From contig CAWBCI010000006.1 in assembly GCA_963787195.1 (NCBI GenBank), positions 62,001 to 126,000 on the forward strand: a stretch of DNA of 64,000 nt. The letters run 5' to 3'. The notes below the pieces were generated by a model that was not told the origin of the DNA, made no database searches, and was given only the letters and a program-made list of their open reading frames with translations. Below, piece by piece: positions 28,419 to 38,374 of this stretch (its first letter is position 1; the number at the start of each line of letters is the position of its first letter). The DNA is from CAWBCI01 sp963787195. Its GTDB lineage: Bacteria; Bacteroidota; Bacteroidia; Bacteroidales; JAGOPY01. The position numbers and the translations under genes were made by a program.

Positions 28419-28453
28419 AATCCCCCCTGAATTTTTTTCAGAGGGGATTTTTT
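28419..28453 (+). terminator. Terminator after dsbD
   Basis: An AATCCCC arm and a GGGGATT arm pair around a T-rich loop with TGA/TCA extending the stem, followed by TTTTTT. It lies between convergent genes (dsbD and the M20 peptidase) and may also slow transcription from the other side. Confidence 0.8.
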
Positions 28454-28473
28454 ATTTTAGGGAGATGAGAGTT

Positions 28474-29853
28474 TTATGCTTGATTTTCCATCATTTCATT
28501 ATAATAATGATAAAAATAAGTGATCGTTTCGATGCCCCTGAAGAATTGATTCAGCGGGAAATTCTCATTGGGTGAATGAATAGCATCCGAGTCCAGTCCG
28601 AAACCCATCAATATGGATTTGATTCCCAGGATATCTTCAAAAGTTGAAATTATAGGAATGCTACCGCCGCTTCTGACCGGCACGGGCATTTTTCCGTAAG
28701 CTTTTTCATAAGCTTTTTCGGCTGCCAGGTAGGCGGTCATATCAGTGGGGGAGACATAAGGTTTTCCTCCGTGAAGCGCCTTCACACTTACTTTTACTGA
28801 TGCCGGGGCTATGGCTTTGAAATGATCTTCAAATAATTTATTGATTTTTTCGAAATCCTGATGGGGCACCAGGCGCATTGAAATTTTGGCATGTGCAGTG
28901 GAAGGGATAACTGTTTTAGCACCCTCTCCGGTATAGCCTGCCCAAATCCCGTTTACATCAAGGGTCGGGCGGATGCCGGTTCTCTCCATTGTTGTATAGC
29001 CTTCTTCCCCGGATTCTTTGGCTATATCAAGGGCTTTTTTATATTCTTCCAGGTCGAAAGGGGCTTTCGACATTTTTTCCCTTTCCATTTCACTGATCAC
29101 GGCCACATCATCATAAAATCCCGGGATAGTAATATGGTTCTTCTCATCGGTCAGACTGGCAATCATTTTTGTCAGTACATTGGCAGGATTAGCAACAGCT
29201 CCGCCGAACAATCCCGAATGCAAGTCTTTATTAGGGCCTGTAACTTCAACTTCCATATAACTCAGGCCTCTTAATCCGGAGGTAATAGACGGAATGTTCT
29301 CGGCTATAACCCCCGTATCGGAAACCAGGATGATATCGGCTTTAAGCAGTTCCTTGTGTTGCTCACAAAATTTTCCCAGGCTGGTTGAACCGATTTCCTC
29401 TTCCCCTTCTATCATGAACTTAACATTGCATTTGAGCTCATTTGATTTTACCAGGTATTCAAATGCTTTGGCTTGCATGAATGATTGGCCCTTGTCATCA
29501 TCAGCACCGCGGGCATATATGATACCATCACGAATTTCGGGTTCAAATGGCTGAGATTTCCACAATTCTATCGGGTCAACAGGCATCACATCATAATGCG
29601 CATAAACCAGGATAGTTGGTTTACCAGGGGCCAGGATCTTTTCTCCGTAAACCACCGGATTTCCTTCTGTGGGCATGATTTCTGCCCTGTCAGCTCCTGA
29701 TTTAATTAGCATTTCCTTCCAATATTCAGCAGCCTTTAACATATCGGGTTTATGGGCTGATTCACTGCTGATGGATGGAATCCGGATCAGGCCGAATAAT
29801 TCTTCCAAAAACCTTTCTTTATTCTCTTCAATGTATTTTTTAATTTTTTCCAT
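28474..29853 (-). CDS. M20 family metallopeptidase (dipeptidase)
   Basis: This 459-residue enzyme of the M20 carnosinase-like group hydrolyses dipeptides using a dinuclear zinc centre. Visible metal and catalytic motifs are YAHYDVMPVDP (His86, Asp88), ARGADDDKG (Asp119 region), EGEEEIGS (Glu151/152), VSDTG (Asp179) and a C-terminal IHSPNENF His. The lid domain spans ~210-365. There is no signal peptide, so a cytoplasmic peptide-recycling role is likely. The exact substrate cannot be read from sequence. The upstream region to 30185 is non-coding and divergent with the next gene. Confidence 0.92.
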   Translation of the reverse strand: MEKIKKYIEENKERFLEELFGLIRIPSISSESAHKPDMLKAAEYWKEMLIKSGADRAEIMPTEGNPVVYGEKILAPGKPTILVYAHYDVMPVDPIELWKSQPFEPEIRDGIIYARGADDDKGQSFMQAKAFEYLVKSNELKCNVKFMIEGEEEIGSTSLGKFCEQHKELLKADIILVSDTGVIAENIPSITSGLRGLSYMEVEVTGPNKDLHSGLFGGAVANPANVLTKMIASLTDEKNHITIPGFYDDVAVISEMEREKMSKAPFDLEEYKKALDIAKESGEEGYTTMERTGIRPTLDVNGIWAGYTGEGAKTVIPSTAHAKISMRLVPHQDFEKINKLFEDHFKAIAPASVKVSVKALHGGKPYVSPTDMTAYLAAEKAYEKAYGKMPVPVRSGGSIPIISTFEDILGIKSILMGFGLDSDAIHSPNENFPLNQFFRGIETITYFYHYYNEMMENQA

Positions 29854-30185
29854 GAATATAAATTTGAAATATTGATTAGATATTGAAATTAAGTCATTTA
29901 CAATAATTAATAATGTAATAAAAAACTTCTAAGTGATAAAATTAATATTATTCATGAAGACAGGAGGGATTTTTAGTGATTCAGGACTTGAAAATACATT
30001 AATATCCACAACATTGGAAGGAATGAAAATCCTGCTTTCTCACGTTAAAAAAAATCGGATAGGTGAATGAAAATTAAAATAAATAACTACCACTTGATAG
30101 TAAAAATATTTATTTTTGTGAATATTGCGTATTGTACGCATTGGTCACTTTTAATTTAAACCATTCTCATTGAAACACTTATACA
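29854..30185. other. Divergent intergenic region
   Basis: This 332-bp AT-rich region lies between the divergent M20 peptidase and choice-of-anchor L genes. It contains a TATTTTTG promoter-like box for the rightward gene at 30111-30118. No RNA gene, repeat or additional ORF was seen. Confidence 0.6.
30111..30118 (+). promoter_or_regulatory. -7 box for the choice-of-anchor L gene
   Basis: TATTTTTG matches TAnnTTTG, 67 bp before the ATG at 30186. An upstream TTG is present but at non-consensus spacing. Confidence 0.4.
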
Positions 30186-33080
30186 ATGGCTACTTTTAAA
30201 TTCAGAGGAATTATTTTTCTAATCCTCATCACTACCCTTACTTTTTTAATTTCTTCTCAAAAAAGTTATGCTGATACACTTCAGGTGACCAGCAATATCA
30301 CACCCCAGGAAATGGTCCAGCAGGTCCTGATTGGGGGAGGTGTTCAAACCAGTAACATTACATTCACCGGAGCTAATGTTTCCCGGGGTAAATTTTGGGG
30401 TGGCCCGGGTAATATCGGGGTAACGGACGGATTAATTCTGACTTCCGGGAATGCTACTTATGCTATAGGACCAAATAATGTGGGTAACAAAAGCCAGTCA
30501 AATAATCAGCCGGGAGATCCTGACCTAACTGCCATTGCCGGTGTAAATACGAATGATGCCTGTGTGCTGGAATTTGATTTTGTCCCTCAATCCAGTACGG
30601 TATCCTTCAACTATGTTTTTGGATCTGAGGAATATCATGAATTTGTTTTTTCGTATAATGATGCTTTTGGTTTTTTTATTAGTGGCCCCGGGATTACGGG
30701 TCCATATTCGAATAATAGCAAAAATATTGCCCTGATTCCACTTACCAATATACCTGTTACTATTAATAATGTAAATTGTGGAACAACAGGTCATTGTGAT
30801 TCGACCACATGCCATCATTGCCAGTTTTTTGTGAGTAATACTCAGAATTTCACTCAGTATGACGCATTCACTACTGTACTTACTGCCTGGGCTACCGTAA
30901 TTCCCTGTGAAACTTATCATATCAAACTGGCAATCGGTGATGGATCAGATTTCGCCTATGATTCGGGAGTTTTTTTGGAAGCAGGTAGTTTTACCAGCCT
31001 TGGTGTCAATACAACTATCGATTATACACATGAACAATCCGCTGATTTTGCAATTGAGGGTTGTAATAATGCAACGGTTCAGTTTACACTCTCAGACCTG
31101 CCAGATGAGGATTTCTGGCTACCGCTGACCATTACCGGCTCGGCTACCAACGGGGTGGATTATGTCGAGATACCTGACTCAATTTTCTTTCCCCAGGGCT
31201 ATAGCCAGGAACAGATTCAAATTATTCCGATTGAAGATCATATACCGGAATGGATAGAAAATGTGAACCTTATCTACAATTCGTCGGTTTGTAGTATTAA
31301 TCTGGATACTGTTTCCATTCAGATCAGGGATTATAAAAAACTTACCATAACAACCACCCCCGACACTACGATAAATTGTGCCACTACTGCTAATATAGGA
31401 GTGCTGGATCTTGGAGGTTTTGGTCCATATTCTCTGATATGGAGTACCGGAGATACAAGCGATTTTATTACGGTCAGCCCTCTCATTACAACAACTTATT
31501 ATATTACTGTCATTGCACTTTGCGATTCAACGGCCACCGACAGTATAACGGTCCATGTAAATGGTCCAAGTTCAAATGCGGGGATCGATCAAAGTATTCC
31601 TTACGGCACAAATACAATATTGGAGGGCTCAGCCAGCCAGGGTTCAGGTGATTATACTTATTATTGGGAACCTTCTGACCTTGTAGATGATCCTACAAGT
31701 CCGACTCCCACTACCAATTTGTTGGAATCAACCACCGTTTTTACTCTCACGGTGACTGACCAGGCCGGTGGTTGCCAGGATGCAGATGAAGTCATCGTCC
31801 ATATTACAGGCGGGCCGCTTGCTGCTAATCCAATTGCTACCCCCAACGTGATTTGTAATGGCGACTTTTCTACATTAATCGCATACCCATCTGGTGGTTC
31901 AGAGGACTATTCTTATTCATGGACATCCAATCCGCCGGGATTCACTTCCGATTTGCCCGAACCTGTGGTTTATCCTACCGATACAACGACTTATTATCTC
32001 ACACTTGACGACGGATATCATACCGTAAGTGGCAACACTACAGTGAATGTGCTCCCGCTTCCGGTTCCGAACGCGGGTTTAGATGATACCATACCCAACG
32101 GTATTAGTACTCAGCTCTTTGGCTCTGCCAGCCTGGGAAGCGGAAATTATTCATATCACTGGGAGCCTGCCATTAGTCTGGTTAATCCTGTTGCGCAAAA
32201 CCCGATGACTAAAAATTTATATTCAACCACCCTCTTCCGTCTGACAGTAACCGATAATGAAACAGGCTGCGTTGGAGATGGCGAAGATCAGGTTAAGGTA
32301 GTGGTAACCGGTGGCCCTTTGACTGTATCAGCGGAAGCTACCAAGCCACTGATTTGTTATGGCGATACAACACAGCTTATTGCTCTTGGAACCGGCGGCT
32401 ATGAAGGTCATTATAAATATTATTGGTCCACAATACCGCCTTCTTCCTGGTCCGATTCTACTACATCCGAACCCTATGTGTCTCCCTTAAATAATACCAC
32501 TTATAAAGTAACGATTAAGGATGGGTACAATATTTATGAAAGTACAGTAGATGTTCAGGTTTCACCATTACCTGTTGTGAACCTTGGAGGTGATACGCTT
32601 GTTTGTCCCTATGATTCTGTTACCATAAGCGCCGGCAACCCCGGAATGTCATATTATTGGTTTAATGGGTCCCAGGCTCAAAGTGTCAAAGTTGGTACCA
32701 CCGGGATAGGTTTTGACCAGAAGAAAGTTTGGGTACGGGTCGAAAATGAACACGGCTGTTACGGATATGACTCAATTAATGTGATTTTTGACTTTGCCAA
32801 GTGTACGGGGATTGATGAAAATTCTGATAATGTGAAAGTCATGATTTTTCCGAATCCAACAAGCGGCATCTTTAAAATTGTAGTGCAAGGCATGGAAAAT
32901 AAAACTGAGTTGCAGCTTACGGATATGCAGGGGCAGATTATAATGGATTTGAAAGATCAGACGCCTGTAAACAGGATTTATGAGAAAATGATAGATTTAT
33001 CGGCACATCCCCGAGGAATATATCTGCTGAAATTAGTAAATCAACAGAATGTCATTGTTAAAAAACTAATTCTAAAATAG
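30186..33080 (+). CDS. Choice-of-anchor L domain protein with T9SS sorting domain
   Basis: A 964-residue secreted surface protein. The signal peptide ends near SQKSYA. Residues ~30-275 are a choice-of-anchor L domain (NITPQEMVQQVLIGGGVQ, VTDGLILTSG, SFNYVFGSEEYHEFV, AIGDGSDFAYDSGVFLEAGSF). Residues ~285-385 resemble a Calx-beta unit (LPLTITGSATNGVDYVEIP). Four to five PKD-like modules follow, two with the GTSTQL or GTNTIL...GSASQGSGDY pattern and closely similar to the protein at 20506. The last ~80 residues are a type A T9SS sorting domain (IFPNPTSGIFKI...HPRGIYLLKL...KKLILK). It is predicted to be exported by Sec and T9SS and attached to the surface; the ligand is unknown. Confidence 0.93.
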   Translation: MATFKFRGIIFLILITTLTFLISSQKSYADTLQVTSNITPQEMVQQVLIGGGVQTSNITFTGANVSRGKFWGGPGNIGVTDGLILTSGNATYAIGPNNVGNKSQSNNQPGDPDLTAIAGVNTNDACVLEFDFVPQSSTVSFNYVFGSEEYHEFVFSYNDAFGFFISGPGITGPYSNNSKNIALIPLTNIPVTINNVNCGTTGHCDSTTCHHCQFFVSNTQNFTQYDAFTTVLTAWATVIPCETYHIKLAIGDGSDFAYDSGVFLEAGSFTSLGVNTTIDYTHEQSADFAIEGCNNATVQFTLSDLPDEDFWLPLTITGSATNGVDYVEIPDSIFFPQGYSQEQIQIIPIEDHIPEWIENVNLIYNSSVCSINLDTVSIQIRDYKKLTITTTPDTTINCATTANIGVLDLGGFGPYSLIWSTGDTSDFITVSPLITTTYYITVIALCDSTATDSITVHVNGPSSNAGIDQSIPYGTNTILEGSASQGSGDYTYYWEPSDLVDDPTSPTPTTNLLESTTVFTLTVTDQAGGCQDADEVIVHITGGPLAANPIATPNVICNGDFSTLIAYPSGGSEDYSYSWTSNPPGFTSDLPEPVVYPTDTTTYYLTLDDGYHTVSGNTTVNVLPLPVPNAGLDDTIPNGISTQLFGSASLGSGNYSYHWEPAISLVNPVAQNPMTKNLYSTTLFRLTVTDNETGCVGDGEDQVKVVVTGGPLTVSAEATKPLICYGDTTQLIALGTGGYEGHYKYYWSTIPPSSWSDSTTSEPYVSPLNNTTYKVTIKDGYNIYESTVDVQVSPLPVVNLGGDTLVCPYDSVTISAGNPGMSYYWFNGSQAQSVKVGTTGIGFDQKKVWVRVENEHGCYGYDSINVIFDFAKCTGIDENSDNVKVMIFPNPTSGIFKIVVQGMENKTELQLTDMQGQIIMDLKDQTPVNRIYEKMIDLSAHPRGIYLLKLVNQQNVIVKKLILK

Positions 33081-33106
33081 GATTTATCTATATCATTTGT
33101 TATGAA

Positions 33107-33136
33107 AAACCAGTTTCTTGGAAACTGGTTTTTTTA
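33107..33136 (+). terminator. Terminator after the choice-of-anchor L gene
   Basis: Perfect 11-bp arms AAACCAGTTTC and GAAACTGGTTT with a TTG loop, followed by a run of T. Confidence 0.9.
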
Positions 33137-33182
33137 TTTGGTATTCCCTTCATTATATAGGTATTCATTCATTCAATTTGAT

Positions 33183-33190
33183 TATTTTTG
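33183..33190 (+). promoter_or_regulatory. -7 box for gap-folK-dNK
   Basis: TATTTTTG lies 22 bp before the gap ATG at 33213, just after the preceding terminator. It matches TAnnTTTG; no correctly spaced TTTG is evident. Confidence 0.4.
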
Positions 33191-33212
33191 AGCTTTTAAT
33201 ATTGATTCGGAA

Positions 33213-34226
33213 ATGGAGAAAATAAGGGTTGCTATCAATGGTTTCGGGAGAATTGGCCGGATAACTTTTAGAAAATTACTCCAGAATGATGCCATGCAGG
33301 TTATTGCTATCAATGACCTGACAGACACAAAAACATTAGCCCACCTGTTTAAATATGATTCGGTGCATGGCAGATTTGACGGCAGCGTTGAGAATAACGG
33401 GGATCATATATTAGTAAACGGACAAAAAATTCTTATTTTTCAGGAGGAAGATCCTTCCAAACTTCCCTGGGGCAGATTGAAAATCGATGTGGTGATCGAA
33501 TCCACGGGAAAGTTTACCAGTCGTCCTCTGGCAATGCAGCATGTTATAGCTGCCGGGGCCAGGAAGGTCATTATTTCTGCACCTGCCAAAAACGAAAGCG
33601 AGGATGTTAAATATGTAGTACTGGGAGTTAATGATGAAATTATCGACCGCAATGATGTGATCATATCCAATGCTTCCTGTACGACCAATAATGTGGCACC
33701 ACTGATCATGATCCTGGACGAGAATTGGGGAATTGAACGGGCTTTTATCACCACAGTTCATTCCTATACTAAGGATCAAAACCTGCTGGATGGACCACAT
33801 CCTGACCTCAGAAGAGCAAGAGCCGCGGCCACCTCAATTGTACCTACTACCACGGGGGCTGCTAAAGCTTCTACAAAAATATTTCCGCATCTGAAAAATA
33901 ACCTGGGGGGAGCAGGCATTCGTGTACCTGTTCCTGACGGCTCACTTACTGATCTTACCTGCACTTTGAAAAAGCATGCCACCCGGGAGGAAATCAACGC
34001 TGCATTCAAAGAAGCTGCCGGGGGTAGATTAAGGGGAATACTGGAATATACCGAAGACCCGATCGTATCTGTGGATATAATAGGAAATACCCACTCTGCT
34101 GTCTTTGACGCGGGACTGACAGCTGTCCTGGGTGACCGTAATAAACTTGTTAAGGTTGTGGCCTGGTATGATAATGAAATGGGCTATGCTTCCCGTTTGG
34201 TAGAGCTGATTGAAAAATTTAATTAA
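33213..34226 (+). CDS. gap: Glyceraldehyde-3-phosphate dehydrogenase, type I
   Basis: Catalyses NAD-dependent oxidative phosphorylation of glyceraldehyde 3-phosphate in glycolysis and gluconeogenesis. The N-terminal Rossmann motif INGFGRIGR is at residues 8-16, the catalytic Cys156 in SNASCTTN and the paired His183 in TTVHSYT. The C-terminal WYDNEMGY motif is intact. Length 337 is standard. The residue that is often a second Cys after the active site (CTTNC) is Asn here (CTTNN). folK follows after 9 bp, and then a deoxynucleoside kinase, so these are probably co-transcribed. Confidence 0.97.
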   Translation: MEKIRVAINGFGRIGRITFRKLLQNDAMQVIAINDLTDTKTLAHLFKYDSVHGRFDGSVENNGDHILVNGQKILIFQEEDPSKLPWGRLKIDVVIESTGKFTSRPLAMQHVIAAGARKVIISAPAKNESEDVKYVVLGVNDEIIDRNDVIISNASCTTNNVAPLIMILDENWGIERAFITTVHSYTKDQNLLDGPHPDLRRARAAATSIVPTTTGAAKASTKIFPHLKNNLGGAGIRVPVPDGSLTDLTCTLKKHATREEINAAFKEAAGGRLRGILEYTEDPIVSVDIIGNTHSAVFDAGLTAVLGDRNKLVKVVAWYDNEMGYASRLVELIEKFN

Positions 34227-34235
34227 TTCACTATC

Positions 34236-34736
34236 TTGAATATTGTATATCTTTTGCTCGGAAGTAATTTGTCGGATCGTGCCAGGATGCTCGAACTTGC
34301 AAGAAGAGGTATAGAAAAGCATTTGGGAAAGATAATTAAAGCATCCTCTATATATGAAACAGAACCCTGGGGTTTTAATTCCGATAATAATTTTCTGAAT
34401 CAGGTGCTTTCCGTCTCTACCCTTTTCACCCCCCAGGAGTTGTTGAAGATTATTTTAAATCTTGAAAAAGTCCTCGGAAGAAAAAGAAATGATACTCAAT
34501 ATACTTCACGGACGATAGATATTGATATACTTTTTTATAATGACCAGATTATTAATGGGAAGGATTTGACCATCCCCCATCCCAGGATTCAGGAGCGAAT
34601 GTTTACGCTTGTTCCTTTGAAAGAAATGGATGAGAACCTTGTACATCCATCTTGTCATAAAACGATCGCGCAACTATTCAGGGAATGTAAGGACGAAATT
34701 AAAGTAGAACTATACGGTCAGGAAATTAAATCCTGA
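34236..34736 (+). CDS. folK: Hydroxymethyl-dihydropterin pyrophosphokinase
   Basis: FolK transfers pyrophosphate from ATP to 6-hydroxymethyl-7,8-dihydropterin in folate synthesis. Visible motifs are LLLGSNLSDR at the start, YETEPWGF, LEKVLGRKR, the metal and substrate site RTIDIDILFY, and IPHPRIQERMFTLVPL. Length 166 is normal. The start is a TTG at 34236, chosen because the protein begins NIVYLLLGSN directly there and no upstream ATG fits. It sits 9 bp after gap and 15 bp before the next gene, indicating an operon. Confidence 0.95.
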   Translation: MNIVYLLLGSNLSDRARMLELARRGIEKHLGKIIKASSIYETEPWGFNSDNNFLNQVLSVSTLFTPQELLKIILNLEKVLGRKRNDTQYTSRTIDIDILFYNDQIINGKDLTIPHPRIQERMFTLVPLKEMDENLVHPSCHKTIAQLFRECKDEIKVELYGQEIKS

Positions 34737-34751
34737 TTTTAGAAGATTGAG

Positions 34752-35381
34752 ATGTATAATTATATTGCAATCGAAGGAAATATCGGAGCGGGGAAAACTT
34801 CCTTCTCTAAGATGGTAGCGGAGGAATTCAATGCCAAACTGATCCTGGAACGCTTTGAAGACAACTCCTTTCTGCCTAAGTTTTATAAGGACCCTGTCAT
34901 GTATGCTTTCCCCCTGGAAACTTCTTTCCTGGCCGACAGGTATCAGCAATTAAAGGAACATTTAACTGCCCAGGATCTGTTTAAAACATTTACTATTGCC
35001 GATTACTTCCTTGATAAATCAGTAATCTTTGCAAAGAATAATTTACAGCCTGATGAATTTGCTTTATTCTCAAAGCTCTTTTCAATCATTAATCCATCAT
35101 TGCCAAGGCCCGAGCTGATCATTTATTTTTATCTGGATATTCCCAACCTGATGTTGAATATACAAAAACGCGGTCGTGATTATGAACTTTCCATCCAAAG
35201 AGAATACCTGGAAAAAATACAGGCAGCTTATCTGAATTATTTTCGCCATATGAAAAACAGCAGAATACTGATCATAGATACCAATCATATTGATTTTGTC
35301 AATAACACCAGGCATTATCGTTCACTGATAGATATTATTTGCCGTGAATATAATACCGGTATCCATCATATCAATATTTAG
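34752..35381 (+). CDS. Deoxynucleoside kinase
   Basis: A 209-residue kinase of the dNK/dGK family that phosphorylates deoxynucleosides for salvage. The P-loop GNIGAGKTS spans residues 9-17. Other family marks are the LERFEDNSFLPKFY substrate-site segment (Glu-Arg variant), TSFLADRYQQL, and the lid-region arginines in IQKRGRDYELSIQREYLEKI. The DRS motif found in many family members reads LDKS here. A paralogue lies at 48947-49561, so the two may have different base specificities, as in organisms with separate dAK and dGK enzymes. It is the last gene of the gap-folK unit. Confidence 0.9.
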   Translation: MYNYIAIEGNIGAGKTSFSKMVAEEFNAKLILERFEDNSFLPKFYKDPVMYAFPLETSFLADRYQQLKEHLTAQDLFKTFTIADYFLDKSVIFAKNNLQPDEFALFSKLFSIINPSLPRPELIIYFYLDIPNLMLNIQKRGRDYELSIQREYLEKIQAAYLNYFRHMKNSRILIIDTNHIDFVNNTRHYRSLIDIICREYNTGIHHINI

Positions 35382-35566
35382 TCAATAAGATTCAACTTTT
35401 TCAAACGAAGTGAATAAAAAGTTGTCAGTCGAATTGATCCTGAAAAAACGAAGTCTATTTCGGGATCTCCTGGGATTAAATTCCACCGTTTCTTGAGACA
35501 AATAAGGGATATTTTCTTTAGATACCCCGCTGCTTGAGATGGGGAAGATCATTTTCCCGAAAAGAC

Positions 35567-35603
35567 AAAAAAAAAGCTCCCTGTGAAAACAGAGAGCTTT
35601 TTT
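35567..35603. terminator. Bidirectional terminator between dNK and the OmpA gene
   Basis: The arms AAAAAGCTCcCTGT and ACAGaGAGCTTTTTT pair around a GAAA loop, with an A-run on one side and a T-run on the other. It serves both convergent genes. Confidence 0.85.
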
Positions 35604-35619
35604 GGTTTATAAGGTTTCT

Positions 35620-38160
35620 TTATTGGACTATGCTTTTGAAACTTGGATCATTAAAATATTTGATAAATTCCAGGTCTCCAGAGGCTTTGCCTTTTAAGTC
35701 GGGATTTTCCTGAACAGCTTTAGTAAGGTTTTCAAAAACCATGGAACTGTTGTCGGTACGAGCACCCAGAACAGCCATCAGGTAATAAGTCTGTGCATCT
35801 TTCGGGGCACAAGTAAGGTTCTTTTCAGCAACCTGATAGTTTTTATTCAACAAATTGGCCAGGGCTACATTATAATCGCATGAGGTGTTTCCAAATAGGG
35901 TGATAGCTTTTTGGTAATCACCTTTATGGATATTGATAATTGCCAGGTTATAATTTTCATCCTCGCCTAATTGCTGGGCTTTCATGAAGTCCTGCTCAGC
36001 GGTCGTGTAATCATTCTGCTTTGCAGCAATGACTCCCAGATCGTTAAAAATAGCACCATTATTTGGTTCGAGGCTGGCTGCTTTTTCCAGATGTGCCTTG
36101 GCAGCATTCAGATCTCCTTTGGCGATCTCAATTGAAGATGCGTTGACATATCCCTTGTAGCTGTCAGGATACAGGTTAATAGCTGTCTTGTATATTTCGT
36201 ATTTGGTATCCTGATTATCGGTCAAAGTGGCTGCATAAAGCAGTTCTTTTTCATCCAGATCTCTGGGGTTACTTGAGGAAAGGCCAAGGATTTCAGCATC
36301 CGTTTTCTTCGGTTCATAGCAGTTAACAACTATCTCAGCCCTTCTCAGAGGAGGCAGGAGTTTTTCTTCAATTTCAGGATAGATCACGATCATATTCCTG
36401 ATTTCCTGTTCCTTCTTTGCCGGTGTACTGGCAGAGTTGATCACATTAAGCACCATGCTTTTATCCTTCAGGTCTGAATTCTGCACATTAGCAAGGAACC
36501 CATTCCAATCCGGGCCATGATGAGCCAGATCATATTGTACATCGGTTTTGGCGTCCTTGAAAGTAAGTTTGCTGTCTTTTTCCTTGATGAGTTTCTGGAT
36601 TCTCCCTGTCAAATATCCAAAGGTACTCTTTGAACGGTTTTCAGATAGATTAGCATTGAAGGTTTCTTCGCCTTCAGGAGATGCCCATCCGTCGATGCTG
36701 ATATTTTTTATTTTGTACCCCAGGGCGATGAATGCCATCAGGTCGTTGATTTTTTGTTTGTTGTCATCGAGTTTGTTGAGCCTCAGGTTCCAGTTAAGGT
36801 TATATAGATTCACTTCATAGTAAATCGTAGCATTTTTTGAAATAATGGTCTCTTTCTGATAACCATGGGGAGCGATAATCACCCTTTCAGTATTGGAGAT
36901 CATAGCAGGAGTGTTCTTTACACCATCAGCAATTTTCTTTTCACAAAGTTCTTTGTATTTAAAACCGCTTACGATTTGATCTTTGGTCAGATTAGCCGGT
37001 ATATCAGCTTTAGGAATATAGGCAGTAGGTAATACAACTAATTGGCATGATGCGAGTTCAGGAATGAAATCCACATCATCCTCATAAGTAAAGGAACCTC
37101 CACTGTAAGGAATCATGATGCCTTCGCCAGAAACTTGTTCGCCTTTCAGCTGGATAGTTTTAAGAGCAATTTGTCCGCCGTCATATTTAAGGACAGGAGT
37201 AAATTCAATTGCTGCCTTGGTCTGGAAGTATTTTTCAGGGAAAGTACCCACAATCTTGATGTGGATTTTTCCGCCATTTACCTCCAGCGGGTTGGGATCT
37301 ACTTTATAAGTAATGACATCACACTTGTCTTTCATTTTCTTAAGTGGGTCAGCACCACCGAAATGATAATAAACACCTACATGTGTGTAGCTGTACATAT
37401 CAAATTTGACAGCTGCAGCACCTTTTGTCCAGGTGTCAAGCCTGTCGGAATCCACGAATTTCAATTGTGTTTCCAGGGCTGCATGCCACTTTGGGGCAAA
37501 ATGCCAGTTCACGCCAAGGCCCACCGGAATTTCATAAGCCATGGTGCGGTCTTTGGTCAGACCTTTTTTGGTGCCTTCCCCTGTCACAACAGGATTATCT
37601 GCACCGTAACCGTTGTTCCTCCACTCAGCTCCTGATATATTATCAAAGGATTTGGTTTGCCACTCAACCTGACCGATTCCACCTATGGCAAAAAGGTTAA
37701 ACTTACGATCCCGGTATCCTGCGAAAAGGGTATTCAGGTCAACGGTCAAATCCAGGTGATAATCGAGGAGGAAAGCCTTAAATCTGACTTCGTCAAAGCC
37801 TGAAGCAGCTTTCAGAAGGGCGTCCTTATTGGTTCTTAAACCGGCTAATTGACCGTTGGCAAATTGAGCACGGATCCCCCATATGGGGCTGAACTGCCAG
37901 CCGCCGTAAACACCATAACCAAGTTTCCAGGTTTTGGGAGAGGGAGCGAAAAGGTAATTGCTGATATCTGTATGATTTAACATGGCACCGATATTCAAGC
38001 CTACGTATCCGTACCTACTGAAATCCATTCTCTTTTCTTTTCGGGTCTGTTTGGTTTTTTCCGTATTCTCGTCTGCCCCCTGGGCGTACATGAAAATAGG
38101 ACCGACACCTATCAGTAATGCAAAGAGGCACCGGATCAAGAAATTGTAAGATTTTCCCAT
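35620..38160 (-). CDS. OmpA-family outer membrane protein with TPR repeats
   Basis: An 846-residue envelope protein. The signal peptide ends near MYAQ. Residues ~45-270 form an outer-membrane beta-barrel-like region (YGYVGLNIGAML, AGYRDRKFNLFAIGGIG, HVGVYYHFGG). A middle region (~275-470) is unassigned. An OmpA-C-like peptidoglycan-associated domain is marked by ISIDGWASPEGEETFNANLSENRS (~495-560). The C-terminal ~200 residues hold tetratricopeptide repeats (AKAHLEKAASLEPNNGAIFNDLGVIAAKQNDYTTAEQDFMKA). The combination suggests an outer-membrane-to-peptidoglycan link or scaffold. It is expressed alone from a near-consensus promoter at 38226-38256 and ends at a bidirectional terminator. Confidence 0.9.
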   Translation of the reverse strand: MGKSYNFLIRCLFALLIGVGPIFMYAQGADENTEKTKQTRKEKRMDFSRYGYVGLNIGAMLNHTDISNYLFAPSPKTWKLGYGVYGGWQFSPIWGIRAQFANGQLAGLRTNKDALLKAASGFDEVRFKAFLLDYHLDLTVDLNTLFAGYRDRKFNLFAIGGIGQVEWQTKSFDNISGAEWRNNGYGADNPVVTGEGTKKGLTKDRTMAYEIPVGLGVNWHFAPKWHAALETQLKFVDSDRLDTWTKGAAAVKFDMYSYTHVGVYYHFGGADPLKKMKDKCDVITYKVDPNPLEVNGGKIHIKIVGTFPEKYFQTKAAIEFTPVLKYDGGQIALKTIQLKGEQVSGEGIMIPYSGGSFTYEDDVDFIPELASCQLVVLPTAYIPKADIPANLTKDQIVSGFKYKELCEKKIADGVKNTPAMISNTERVIIAPHGYQKETIISKNATIYYEVNLYNLNWNLRLNKLDDNKQKINDLMAFIALGYKIKNISIDGWASPEGEETFNANLSENRSKSTFGYLTGRIQKLIKEKDSKLTFKDAKTDVQYDLAHHGPDWNGFLANVQNSDLKDKSMVLNVINSASTPAKKEQEIRNMIVIYPEIEEKLLPPLRRAEIVVNCYEPKKTDAEILGLSSSNPRDLDEKELLYAATLTDNQDTKYEIYKTAINLYPDSYKGYVNASSIEIAKGDLNAAKAHLEKAASLEPNNGAIFNDLGVIAAKQNDYTTAEQDFMKAQQLGEDENYNLAIINIHKGDYQKAITLFGNTSCDYNVALANLLNKNYQVAEKNLTCAPKDAQTYYLMAVLGARTDNSSMVFENLTKAVQENPDLKGKASGDLEFIKYFNDPSFKSIVQ

Positions 38161-38225
38161 ATTATTAAATTTTAATTTTATTTTATTAAAATATTTTCCG
38201 CCGATATAAATAAGAATTGGTATTG

Positions 38226-38256
38226 CAAAGATATAAAGTAATACATTAATTGCAAA
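38226..38256 (-). promoter_or_regulatory. Promoter of the OmpA-family gene (TTTG-N19-TATCTTTG)
   Basis: On the minus strand TTTG (38256-38253) is followed after exactly 19 bp by TATCTTTG (38233-38226), the full Bacteroidota housekeeping promoter pattern. It predicts a leader of about 60 nt before the ATG at 38160. Confidence 0.75.
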
Positions 38257-38374
38257 ATAAATGATATTCTTTAAAAGTAACTATTATAAACCACCAAGCC
38301 AAAACATTTTTCCAACAATTCATCCAAATATATTATATATGATGATGATTTTGAATGTTATAGGGATTGTTATT